This document shows, in pieces, positions 1 to 7,613 of a stretch of DNA of 35,261 nt (position 1 is the stretch's first letter; each line of letters opens with the position of its first letter). The position numbers and the translations under genes are program-made. Below the pieces are notes generated by a model. The model did not search any database. It was not told where the DNA came from and worked only from the letters and a program-made list of their open reading frames with translations. The DNA is from Paludibacter sp. (GTDB lineage Bacteria; Bacteroidota; Bacteroidia; Bacteroidales; Paludibacteraceae): the NCBI GenBank assembly GCA_013426815.1, contig JACDZH010000009.1:1-35261 (forward strand), given 5' to 3'.

Positions 1-51
1 ACTCCTATGATACAACTTTTTGACACACTTTCTTATCCCGAACTCAGGTTA
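1..51. repeat. 51-bp terminal inverted repeat, left copy
   Basis: Bases 1-51 are the exact reverse complement of bases 35211-35261, and similarity stops at base 52. A perfect match of this length at both ends of an otherwise unrelated 35-kb stretch suggests that both ends run into the same dispersed repeat, for example the outer end of an insertion sequence present in opposite orientations. No transposase is visible because the window ends here. The identity of the element cannot be told from 51 bases. Confidence 0.9.
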
Positions 52-365
52 TTAGAATTCTTTATTGATAAGGGTACACTACGACCATTTAATGTTGTGC
101 CCGAATCTTTTGCTTCGGTTTTGAAATAGTAAATCTCAATATTTGAGGAGTTTTGGATATCAAATTGGATACCTGATTTTGCTTCAATACCATCATCGGC
201 AAAAATCCTTTCGGAATTGTATCCATAGAATCGAATGGGTTGTTTGGTATTGTTAATTTTTACAGCCCAATATTCCGTATTGTGGGTAAGTCCCTTAACC
301 CAACTTGCAGCATAATTGCACAAAAATGTGCAAATCAGTTCAATTACAAAGGCAAAATAGTGCAT
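33..365 (-). CDS. Unrecognised protein, probably 3'-truncated at the terminal repeat
   Basis: This 110-residue reading frame matches no family I recognise. The first 20 or so residues are hydrophobic and could be a signal peptide or membrane anchor. The rest is polar and rich in Asn, Ile and Lys, with a stretch around residues 45-85 that looks like a small beta-rich domain. The last five codons and the stop lie inside the 51-bp terminal repeat, so the native C-terminus has probably been replaced when the repeat element inserted. No clear ribosome binding site precedes the start, which is usual in this phylum. It lies downstream of the polysaccharide locus on the same strand. It could be a real but broken gene or a chance frame. 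Confidence 0.35.
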   Translation of the reverse strand: MHYFAFVIELICTFLCNYAASWVKGLTHNTEYWAVKINNTKQPIRFYGYNSERIFADDGIEAKSGIQFDIQNSSNIEIYYFKTEAKDSGTTLNGRSVPLSIKNSNNLSSG

Positions 366-499
366 TCAAACAGATAAATGTTTGTAAATCAATTTATGTA
401 TTTTTGAAAGTGCTTTGTAGTGCCCTGCAGAAAGTTGATTTGCAAGTAAAAAGTATTTTACTTTGCGTTATGTATTTCAAAGCCACCTATCCCCCGCTA

Positions 500-578
500 G
501 CGCAGGTCAGTGACCTGTGTTATTCAAAAAGAAGGTTTCTTTTCTTTTTCTGTATTGGCACAGGTCACTGACCCGCGC
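500..578. repeat. Paired REP-like palindromes (GGTCA-n-TGACC type)
   Basis: Two 20-base units at 500-519 and 559-578 are inverted copies of each other with one mismatch. Each contains its own small palindrome, GGTCAGTGACC in the first and GGTCACTGACC in the second. They sit about 40 bases downstream of the acyltransferase stop codon, in a 256-base stretch (366-621) that holds no other recognisable feature. A related third unit lies upstream of the same gene at 1468-1484. The paired, opposed layout is like that of bacterial REP/BIME elements, and the pair could also act as a transcript-end hairpin. Confidence 0.6.
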
Positions 579-621
579 CAGTATTGAATACCTACATTCA
601 TACACTCATTTCATAATTAAC

Positions 622-1314
622 TTATTTAATACGTTCACGTTTCCATGTAATATCATTTTTAATAATTTTAGCTGGTATTCCTACAACCAAGGAATTGTCA
701 GGATATGTCGAAGTTAATATTGATCCAGTACCTACTACTACATTATTACCAATCGTAACACCTTTTAAAATAGTTACTTTAGCGCCTATCCAAACATGAT
801 TTCCAATAAAAACATTTTTTGCTTTATTAATTCGTTTCTCAGTTAAAAGGTCAACAATGGAATGAGAATCCCCTGTTCTGACTTCGATTTCATATGAAAA
901 CATACAGTCTTCACCTAAAGAAATGATACTATTATCTTCTGTTGCTGCTAAATGTGCGGATTCAATTGAACAATTGTTTCCAATTTTAATTGTACAATTA
1001 TTGTCTTCAATCCATAAGCTACCACCTTTAATACTACAATTACTTCCGATTAGAATAGAATTATTATTACCCACAACAAAAATACTTGTATTTGAAATTT
1101 GTGAATAATTTCCTAATTTTATAATATTATTATCTCCAATTATTTTTAAATCACATTTTGAAGAAAAAAAGGCATTTTCAAGAGTTACAAGATTTTTTAT
1201 TCCTTTAATATTTTTATTTAATAGAATTTGATTTCTAATACTAATAAATATCTTAATAAATTCTTTATTTATTCTCCTTTGTAATTTTTTTATCAGGTTC
1301 TTCACTGGTATCAA
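622..1314 (-). CDS. Hexapeptide-repeat (left-handed beta-helix) acyltransferase
   Basis: The 230-residue protein is almost entirely hexapeptide repeats, the [LIV]-G-x4 pattern of a left-handed parallel beta-helix, from about residue 55 to 210. The C-terminal half has the block of the CatB/LacA/WcaF acetyltransferase group: GNHVWIGAKVTILKG near residue 172, then VVGIPAKII near 212. Enzymes of this group transfer acetyl from acetyl-CoA to sugar hydroxyls as cytoplasmic trimers. The N-terminal 50 residues are basic and do not match the fold. As the last clear gene of the polysaccharide locus it probably O-acetylates the glycan or a precursor. It is separated from the next gene by about 200 bases and is bracketed by REP-like palindromes. 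The substrate cannot be assigned. Confidence 0.8.
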   Translation of the reverse strand: MIPVKNLIKKLQRRINKEFIKIFISIRNQILLNKNIKGIKNLVTLENAFFSSKCDLKIIGDNNIIKLGNYSQISNTSIFVVGNNNSILIGSNCSIKGGSLWIEDNNCTIKIGNNCSIESAHLAATEDNSIISLGEDCMFSYEIEVRTGDSHSIVDLLTEKRINKAKNVFIGNHVWIGAKVTILKGVTIGNNVVVGTGSILTSTYPDNSLVVGIPAKIIKNDITWKRERIK

Positions 1315-1467
1315 TTTTGTATTTTAACAGCTCGTTAACTAGTTATTTATCAATATATAAAATGTTAAATCGTACCACTTATAGTTTTTCCAATTTCTAT
1401 ATTGTTTTGTTAACAAATTGAAAAGTTATTAATAACCAATAGATTCCACATCTTGTCTTTAATTTAT

Positions 1468-1484
1468 GGCACGGGTCATGGACC
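1468..1484. repeat. REP-like palindrome, single unit
   Basis: The 17-base unit resembles the two units at 500-578 and carries the small palindrome GGTCATGGACC. It lies in the roughly 200-base gap (1315-1516) between a glycosyltransferase and the acyltransferase gene, so copies of this palindrome family flank the acyltransferase on both sides. Nothing else is recognisable in this gap. Confidence 0.45.
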
Positions 1485-1516
1485 AGAATGGTTAGTACTT
1501 GCAGACTAATTTCAGG

Positions 1517-2419
1517 TTATCTTAAAAAATAATTTTCATAAATTGCATTTATGTTATCTTTTGAAAAATTATTATAATTTTCTTTCTTTAAAAATTTTAG
1601 AATGCTACCGTATGAATAATCACGTTTTATCCATTTCAAAAATTTCTTGACAATTCTATAGCTGAGTTGTCTTTTTGTAATTGTTTCCTTACATAATGCT
1701 TCGAAAAGAACTGCTATTGTAGGATTATATACCTTGAATATATTTAAAAGTTCAATTTGCCTTTTGTCACCACTTACGCCTGTTTTATGATTTTTATGAA
1801 TACGATATATTGACAATGGTTTATTGAGTAACAAAAATTCAATATTCATTTCTTTCGCCCGTAAAAACCACTCCCAATCAAAGCCAAAATGCTGATTAAC
1901 ATTTAATTTACCTACCTCTTCCCAAACCAATCTCGTCCAAAATGTTGAAGGTTGAATCACATAATCAAACATAGACAAATCTGTGTTTTTATTACTTAGT
2001 ATATCACTACCCCATGCATCTAGTTGTGTATCAGTAAGGTTTATATGTATACACTGACCCATACAAATTTTTAACTCCTTAGGATTAAGATTACTAACAA
2101 CATAATTAAATATATTGGGCATATACATATCGTCACTATTCAACCAGCACAAAATATCACCGGTAGCAATGCTAAAACCTTTATTGATAGCTTCTGATTG
2201 CCCGTTATCTTTTTCGCTAACCCAATAAGTTAGACTATCTTCATATTTTTTTATAATTTCAACACTATTATCAGTACTACCACCATCTATAATAATGTAT
2301 TCGAGATTCGGATAGTTTTGACCAAGAACAGACAATATGGTATCTTCGAGAAATTCACCTTGATTGTAACTTGGTGTTACAATAGATATTTTGGGAAATA
2401 TAATATGTTGGCTATTCAT
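1517..2419 (-). CDS. Family 2 glycosyltransferase
   Basis: A 300-residue GT-A fold glycosyltransferase. It shows the family 2 N-terminal nucleotide-binding strand (ISIVTPSYNQ at about residues 12-21), the following IIDGGSTDNS near 43, the metal-binding acidic motif in WLNSDDMYMPN near 93, and an acceptor-side DWEWFLRA segment near 180. Such enzymes transfer a sugar from a nucleotide sugar onto a growing lipid-linked glycan at the inner face of the cytoplasmic membrane. Its start lies 1 base from the next gene's stop, so it is probably co-transcribed with, and translationally linked to, the genes at 2421-4410. Donor and acceptor are unknown. Confidence 0.88.
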   Translation of the reverse strand: MNSQHIIFPKISIVTPSYNQGEFLEDTILSVLGQNYPNLEYIIIDGGSTDNSVEIIKKYEDSLTYWVSEKDNGQSEAINKGFSIATGDILCWLNSDDMYMPNIFNYVVSNLNPKELKICMGQCIHINLTDTQLDAWGSDILSNKNTDLSMFDYVIQPSTFWTRLVWEEVGKLNVNQHFGFDWEWFLRAKEMNIEFLLLNKPLSIYRIHKNHKTGVSGDKRQIELLNIFKVYNPTIAVLFEALCKETITKRQLSYRIVKKFLKWIKRDYSYGSILKFLKKENYNNFSKDNINAIYENYFLR

Positions 2420-2420
2420 T

Positions 2421-3425
2421 TTAAATATTAAATATATTACAGACTATTTTCGAGACTATTTTATTTACTTTTCTTCCAATTTTTTGTCTACGAGTCAATA
2501 TTAATTGTTTATTATCCGCGAACGGATGATTTTCTTTGAAATTAAGACCTCTGTGAAATTTTGAATAAAACTCATACTTATTATTCATCAATATCCTTGC
2601 ATAATTTTCATATAAGGATTTCAAATCAGGACGGGTTTCAAATGAATATTCTAGCCATTTGCAAAGTTTGTCAGGATTCATTGGATTAAAACTACTATAA
2701 TGGAATAATGATAATTCGTAATCCTCGTTAACAAAATATATTTTATCTTTTATAGAGATTGTTCTCTCATTAAAATTCCAATATCCCATATTATAACCTG
2801 GTTGTTTTAGAATATAAACATTATCGAATAAACACGGCACATAATTTATCCAAATTTGATCTACAAATAGACCTTCATCGAATGCAATTCTACAATCATA
2901 ACGCAATCTACTCTTCCACCAGTCCAGAAATATTTTTGTAGTTGCACTTACTTTTAAAGCCAAAAAGCCTAAATTAAATACTCCAACGTTTAAAATCAGT
3001 TTCTCAAATTGACTTTGTTCATGCAGAGGTTCTAACAAATGAGGTGTCAAAATAAAATCATATGATTCCAGTTTATTCTCGACTTCTTCCATACGTTGGT
3101 GCAATAAAATATCCGGATCAATATAAAGTACTGAATCACCAACATTTATCCTATTGAAGAAATAATCAAAATAAAAAGGTTTTACTGCTGTATTAAATTC
3201 AACGATATTATACCTTTCAATCATGTCATCAAAAATAGCATAGTTTAAATCCTTAAATGAGAGTATTTCGGCATTAGTGAATTCTTTATAATTAATATCC
3301 GAAGAAAGTTCATCTACAATACCAATATAGAATTTATATTCAGGATGGTGCTCATTAACGGAATCAGACAATGCTTTGGCTTGAGCCAAATAATTATTGG
3401 AACATAATGTGAATGCAATTTTCAT
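2421..3425 (-). CDS. GT-A type glycosyltransferase (family 8-like)
   Basis: A 334-residue protein whose N-terminal half resembles family 8-like GT-A enzymes: an opening strand KIAFTLCSNNYL with alanine-rich helix, then a DxD metal-binding motif in YIDPDILL at residues 101-108, and an N-x-G-x-F-N-x-G-like segment (LNVGVFNLGF) near 145. An EGLFVDQIW segment near 184 is typical of the acceptor side. The C-terminal 60 residues are basic and may hold the protein at the membrane. It sits 10 bases from the next glycosyltransferase. It probably adds one sugar of the repeat unit. The family assignment is from motifs only. Confidence 0.78.
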   Translation of the reverse strand: MKIAFTLCSNNYLAQAKALSDSVNEHHPEYKFYIGIVDELSSDINYKEFTNAEILSFKDLNYAIFDDMIERYNIVEFNTAVKPFYFDYFFNRINVGDSVLYIDPDILLHQRMEEVENKLESYDFILTPHLLEPLHEQSQFEKLILNVGVFNLGFLALKVSATTKIFLDWWKSRLRYDCRIAFDEGLFVDQIWINYVPCLFDNVYILKQPGYNMGYWNFNERTISIKDKIYFVNEDYELSLFHYSSFNPMNPDKLCKWLEYSFETRPDLKSLYENYARILMNNKYEFYSKFHRGLNFKENHPFADNKQLILTRRQKIGRKVNKIVSKIVCNIFNI

Positions 3426-3435
3426 AAAAAGGACA

Positions 3436-4410
3436 CTATTTGAAATATCTATATTTGATAATTTCTTTTAATTTATTTATCGTTTTCTTTATTGATTTAT
3501 TATTTTCCAATTCATATATTTTATTCTCTCTTTGATTGGACAAAATAAACTCATTTATTATTATATCAGGAAATGAGACTAATTGATTAATAAGTGCTTT
3601 TTTTTCTGTAATATCCTTAAATATACCGTCTTTCAAAGTATGTCCAATTGTTCTTAAAAATGTATCTCTAAGTCGATCAGATACATTTTCATTAAAGTAT
3701 GGCATTAAATTTACTAACAATAGAGACCAATTAACTTGTTTTCTTCCGTATTTTTCACCACTATAAACTCCACCTCCATGCACTCTATACACCGCCATGA
3801 AATTGGGTAGCTTTTTTATCATCCCATACCTTGCATTTAACATGTGTAAAACATAATCACCCACAGCAGCATTCATGTTTGTAAAATCTTCAATCACTTC
3901 CTGATTTTTTCGGAAAACTGCCGAAGGGGTATGTATATAATTTCCTTCGGCTAAATCAAAAATGGTAGTTGTTTCGGGAACTTCACGGGTTATATAATCT
4001 TCAATTAATTCACCCTCTTTCCAAATTTTTACCGGATGAAAACACATGCTATATTCCTCATTCGCCTCCAAAAAATCAACTTGCTTTTGCAACTTTAATG
4101 GATCAGTCCAGTAATCATCACCTTCGCACATGGCTATGTATTTGCCTTTGGCACGAGGGAATTGATATGTTATAGATATTCCAACACCTTTCGAATACTG
4201 ATTTTCTGTTTGGTAAATGGGTTTTATAATGTCCGGATATTTTAATTCATACTCCCTAATTATATCAGCAGATTTGTCGGTTGAAGCATCATCATGAATC
4301 AAAACTTCAAATGCAAAGTTTGTTTTTTGCATCATAAAACCAGCCAAGCATTCTCGCAGAAAAGTCTGGTGATTATAGGAAAGACAACATATACTTACTA
4401 ATAGATTCAT
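3436..4410 (-). CDS. Family 2 glycosyltransferase
   Basis: A 324-residue family 2 glycosyltransferase with VSICCLSYNH at residues 5-14, LIHDDASTDKS at 37-47 and the metal-binding CEGDDYWTDP at 95-104, the version of the DxD motif common in Bacteroidota O-antigen enzymes. The catalytic domain covers roughly residues 1-220. The C-terminal 100 residues are lysine-rich and probably helical. Its start codon overlaps the stop of the CitE-like gene by one base, which points to translational coupling, so glycan assembly and the CitE/MaoC enzymes are expected to be made together. Confidence 0.87.
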   Translation of the reverse strand: MNLLVSICCLSYNHQTFLRECLAGFMMQKTNFAFEVLIHDDASTDKSADIIREYELKYPDIIKPIYQTENQYSKGVGISITYQFPRAKGKYIAMCEGDDYWTDPLKLQKQVDFLEANEEYSMCFHPVKIWKEGELIEDYITREVPETTTIFDLAEGNYIHTPSAVFRKNQEVIEDFTNMNAAVGDYVLHMLNARYGMIKKLPNFMAVYRVHGGGVYSGEKYGRKQVNWSLLLVNLMPYFNENVSDRLRDTFLRTIGHTLKDGIFKDITEKKALINQLVSFPDIIINEFILSNQRENKIYELENNKSIKKTINKLKEIIKYRYFK

Positions 4411-5315
4411 TATAAACTATATCTTTTTTTTGATTCAATCAACTTAACTCTTTTAATAATGCTATTGGCTTTAACAACCAAAGGTGGTCCAATAAATTTC
4501 CCATTAATAATTGCTACACCTTTGTTCAATTTCGTTGCTTCATCAGCAAGTGCTAAAATCTCATAAGCTCCAGTAACCTCATCATCTGATGGTGAAAAAT
4601 ACTTATTTGCTAATTCATTTTGCTTGGGATGCAACACCCACATACCTGCATATCCAAGTGTACGGCCAACTTTGAGATGCGCTTCAAGACCTTCCAAGTC
4701 ATGGACTTTTATATATGCTGCATCAATAGGTATCAAATTGTGCGTACGAGCCACCATTGCAACCCAAGTTCTGGGTGTAAAAAGACTTGTATTGGTATCA
4801 AAATCTCGTATGCCTTCCAAATCACTTACAAAATCTTCTGAACCGAAACCAATGGCAATAATACGTTTAGACGATTGAGCAATATCATTTGCATTAATAA
4901 TTGATGCAGCGGTCTCCAATATAGGAATTATTTTAAACTTCCCCACTTCAAATCCACGTTCAATTTCAATTACCTCCAATAGTTTATCCAGAAAAACAAT
5001 ATCTTCGGCTGTATTAGTTTTGGAAAAAAGAAAGCCTGTAATACCTTCAATGGTTAGTTGAAGTATATCTTGTAAAAGATATCCACTTGTAATTTCATTT
5101 ATTCTTACAAAAACATCAAAATCTGAAAAGGTCTTTGCTTTAACATGACTTATTATTGTATCGCGAGCTATTTGTTTATTGATAGCTGGCATAACTGAAT
5201 CTTCAACGTCTAACAATATAACATCTGCATCAGACTTAGCCGCACTTTGTATTAGTTTTTCATTATGTCCAGGAACAAACATCATGCTCCGCATTAGATA
5301 CTTCTCGTTATTCAT
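4410..5315 (-). CDS. CitE-like lyase (HpcH/HpaI aldolase/citrate lyase beta superfamily), copy 1
   Basis: A 301-residue protein with the whole CitE-like TIM-barrel pattern: RSMMFVPGHN at 9-18, LLDVEDSV at 34-41, the phosphate/carboxylate-binding Arg71 in FVRIN, metal ligands Glu134 (LETAAS) and Asp161 (GFGSEDF), and the C-terminal MWVLHPKQ block. Known relatives cleave or form C-C bonds in CoA thioesters, such as malyl-CoA, methylmalyl-CoA and citryl-CoA. No citF or citD partner is present, so it is not a citrate lyase complex. It lies 3 bases from the MaoC-like gene, with a second CitE-like gene beyond, inside a polysaccharide locus. The inferred role is making or trimming an acyl-CoA used to decorate a sugar. 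The substrate is unknown. Confidence 0.85.
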   Translation of the reverse strand: MNNEKYLMRSMMFVPGHNEKLIQSAAKSDADVILLDVEDSVMPAINKQIARDTIISHVKAKTFSDFDVFVRINEITSGYLLQDILQLTIEGITGFLFSKTNTAEDIVFLDKLLEVIEIERGFEVGKFKIIPILETAASIINANDIAQSSKRIIAIGFGSEDFVSDLEGIRDFDTNTSLFTPRTWVAMVARTHNLIPIDAAYIKVHDLEGLEAHLKVGRTLGYAGMWVLHPKQNELANKYFSPSDDEVTGAYEILALADEATKLNKGVAIINGKFIGPPLVVKANSIIKRVKLIESKKRYSL

Positions 5316-5318
5316 AAT

Positions 5319-5780
5319 TTAAGCCTCCCTTTTTTTGATTAAAATTTTTCTTCTAAATCTAATAACATCAACCCCGTTCTGATTTGAACCAATTGTTTCA
5401 ACATAAACAATACCACGATCATTTTTGGATTTTGACAAAATCTTTTCAAGAATAATGGTTCGACTGTAAATTGTATCGTTTATAAACGTAGGAGCTAAAT
5501 GTTCAATTTTTTCATATTCTAAATTCGCAATTGCCAAGCCACTAATATCCAGCACGGTAAGATGCACTGCCAAACAAAACACCAACGTGCCAGGAACAAG
5601 AATTTGTCCGTGCTGCTGCTGTTTACAATAATCTATATTGGTATGTACCGGGTGATGGTTCATTGTCAACAGACTAAACATATTATTATCACTTTCAAAG
5701 ATAGTTTTAGACTGACAATGTTTTATTTCTTGGCCTACTTCAAATTCTTCAAAGTAATGACCCATCCTATTTGCTTCCAT
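5319..5780 (-). CDS. MaoC-like hotdog-fold dehydratase/hydratase
   Basis: A 153-residue single hotdog domain. YFEEFEVGQEI at residues 9-19 and the hydratase loop around 38-66 (NHHPVHTN, then LVPGTL) match MaoC-like enoyl-CoA or mesaconyl-CoA hydratases. The catalytic His46 is present, but the usual Asp five residues before it is Asn41, so activity or chemistry may differ. The frame opens at 5780 and overlaps the preceding CitE-like gene by 14 bases. An alternative ATG at residue 6 (5765) would leave a one-base gap and gives the usual family N-terminus. Lying between two CitE-like lyases, it probably hydrates or dehydrates the CoA ester they act on, much as mesaconyl-CoA hydratase pairs with a CitE-like lyase in known carbon pathways. 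Confidence 0.8.
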   Translation of the reverse strand: MEANRMGHYFEEFEVGQEIKHCQSKTIFESDNNMFSLLTMNHHPVHTNIDYCKQQQHGQILVPGTLVFCLAVHLTVLDISGLAIANLEYEKIEHLAPTFINDTIYSRTIILEKILSKSKNDRGIVYVETIGSNQNGVDVIRFRRKILIKKREA

Positions 5781-6606
5781 AAGTATTTTTCCAATTTATG
5801 ATTTTAACAATGCGATTTATGTGTGGTTTTTCAAACACCTTACCATCAATTTTCACAACAGCTGTTTTAAGTGCTTTTATCTCCAATATCTTATCGTACA
5901 TTTTTTCAGCCTCTTCTACTTCTTTTTGTGTATAGTATTCTATTTCCTTAAGAAGTTTAAGTTGTTGGGGGTGTATAACGAACTTGCCATCAAACCCCAT
6001 ATCAAAAGCAATTAAACTATCTTCTTTAAATTCTTCGTCATACCCAATATTAACAGAAACAGTGTCTAAAGCCAATAAATTGAAGGCCTTAGCATGGTTC
6101 AAAACCATTTGTTTTGCAAAATACAGATTTGAATTCGTATGCTTCATCCCCATAGCATTGCAATAATCATGACTACCCAAGCCCAGAGCAGAAACTGTAA
6201 TTAATCCTTTACTTAATGTCTCATAAATTGAAAGTAAACCAGCAGGGTCTTCTAACAAAAGAATAAAGGACACTTCATTATTATACCTGTGATTTTCTAA
6301 AAAGGCATTTATCGCTTTAGCCTGTACAACACCACCAAATTTGGGGATAATGAATTGTCTAAAACCAATCTTTAGTAAGTTTTCGAAATCAATTTCATTT
6401 AAATTTTCATTTTCATCAAAAAAACGAAAACGAACGATATGATTTGGAACTAAATCTATAGATGTAAGATTTTGAAAACAGACTTCCATCTCATTACCTA
6501 AAATAGCATCTTCTAAATCGAAAATAATATAATCAGCTAATAAAACTTTACTCTTTTCAATAAATTTCAAGTTATTAGCAGGTACAAAAAAAAAGGATTT
6601 TAGCAT
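5767..6606 (-). CDS. CitE-like lyase, copy 2 (divergent)
   Basis: A 279-residue CitE-like protein, clearly distant from the copy at 4410-5315. It keeps FFFVPANN at 5-12, IFDLEDAI at 28-35, an Arg in VRFRF (59-61), the metal-binding Glu119 and Asp147, and FVIHPQQ in the C-terminal part. It differs at the signature sites: LLLEDP replaces the usual LETA, and LGSHDYCNAMG replaces FGxEDF. This suggests a different substrate from copy 1 or a non-catalytic partner. It is 21 bases from the acyltransferase upstream and overlaps the MaoC-like gene downstream. It may be one subunit of a heteromeric lyase, or act at a second step of the same acyl-CoA route. Confidence 0.8.
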   Translation of the reverse strand: MLKSFFFVPANNLKFIEKSKVLLADYIIFDLEDAILGNEMEVCFQNLTSIDLVPNHIVRFRFFDENENLNEIDFENLLKIGFRQFIIPKFGGVVQAKAINAFLENHRYNNEVSFILLLEDPAGLLSIYETLSKGLITVSALGLGSHDYCNAMGMKHTNSNLYFAKQMVLNHAKAFNLLALDTVSVNIGYDEEFKEDSLIAFDMGFDGKFVIHPQQLKLLKEIEYYTQKEVEEAEKMYDKILEIKALKTAVVKIDGKVFEKPHINRIVKIINWKNTYGSK

Positions 6607-6627
6607 TACTTGTTTTTCTTATTAAAA

Positions 6628-7284
6628 TTACTCTTTCACACGTAATAATTTGGCTGGATTACCAACAACAATTGAGTTTTTAGGCACATCTTTTAATACT
6701 ACCGATCCAGAACCAATAAGGGAAAAGTCACCAATATTTACATTTTCGCGTATAGTGGAATTTGTACCTACATGCGCACCATAACCTACTGTAACATTTC
6801 CTCCCACCACGCTATCAGCTGCAAGATGAGAGAATTTTTTCATTGTACTATCATGTCCTAAAATAGAACTAGACATTAATATACAATAGTCTTCAATTGT
6901 AGAATCTGGGCATATTCGTGCAAATGGAGCTACTAAAACTCCCTGACCAATTGAACAGAAATCTTTTGGTACATAAGCTGTAGGATGAATTAAGGTTGCT
7001 AATCTATCCTTGGGTATATTAAGGTTAATGATCTTATTGTAAGTCGCTTCTTCATTTTGCAAACCAAAATAACCAATAAAAAAGTAGATATCTTTATCTT
7101 CAATAAATTTATCAATTTCATTTGATGTTCCAAGTACATTATATCCTTTGTACAATCCAATTTTTTGTCCAATAGGAACAACGTCATTTAAATATCCAAG
7201 AACTTCATAAGTACCTAAATCATTTGCAATAGATGCAGCCCACATTCCGACACCTCTACCCCCTAAAATAATTAGTTTTTTCAT
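6628..7284 (-). CDS. PglD/NeuD-type sugar N- or O-acyltransferase
   Basis: A 218-residue protein with the two-part layout of the PglD/NeuD family. An N-terminal Rossmann-like domain opens with IILGGRGVG (5-13), and a left-handed beta-helix of hexapeptide repeats runs from about residue 105 to 205. The proposed catalytic base is His144 in ILGHDS, matching the histidine of PglD. The C-terminus has the usual VVGNPAKLLR. PglD acetylates the 4-amino group of a UDP-sugar made by an aminotransferase, and NeuD-type proteins O-acetylate sialic acid. With a DegT-type aminotransferase upstream and CitE/MaoC enzymes downstream, N-acylation of an amino sugar, perhaps with a group other than acetyl, is a reasonable inference. 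Confidence 0.85.
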   Translation of the reverse strand: MKKLIILGGRGVGMWAASIANDLGTYEVLGYLNDVVPIGQKIGLYKGYNVLGTSNEIDKFIEDKDIYFFIGYFGLQNEEATYNKIINLNIPKDRLATLIHPTAYVPKDFCSIGQGVLVAPFARICPDSTIEDYCILMSSSILGHDSTMKKFSHLAADSVVGGNVTVGYGAHVGTNSTIRENVNIGDFSLIGSGSVVLKDVPKNSIVVGNPAKLLRVKE

Positions 7285-7426
7285 ATTTCTTCTTTTTATA
7301 ATTTAAGTTTCTGTACGAACAATTACTCATTCTTTATTTATTTCAAATGATATTCTAACATATTTTTTTTGTGTTTAAATATAACCTACTTTATCTGTTA
7401 GAATATTCAGCAAATAATAAAATACT

Positions 7427-7613
7427 TCATTGAACCATTGTATTACAAATCAGTTGAATATCTTCTTCAGTCAATTCAACATAAATTGGCAAGCAAAGCA
7501 CTTGTTGAGCCACTTTAGTAGCTACAGTCAAATTATCTGCTACAGCAGATGGCAATTCACAATATGGATCAGAATTGCTTATCAATTGATAAAAATATCG
7601 ACGTGCAAATATA
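7427..7613 (-). pseudogene. 3'-end remnant of a DegT/DnrJ/EryC1 aminotransferase
   Basis: This stretch encodes about 55 residues almost identical to the C-terminus of the intact aminotransferase at 8648-9760: RRYFY-LISN, ELPSAV-DNL, and an unbroken match from ATKVAQQVLCLPIYVELTEE. By eye the DNA of 7453-7613 matches 8680-8840 at roughly 86%, without gaps. Homology begins exactly where the YhcG-like gene stops (7614). No start codon of its own exists; the reading frame merely runs back into the YhcG gene. It is a non-functional leftover of either the original gene's 3' end or an adjacent paralogue. The stretch 7285-7426 downstream contains nothing recognisable. Confidence 0.82.

Noticed and set aside
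4410-6606. The CitE-like genes as a citrate lyase operon
   Set aside because: No citrate lyase alpha (CitF), acyl carrier (CitD) or ligase genes are nearby; the context is glycan synthesis.
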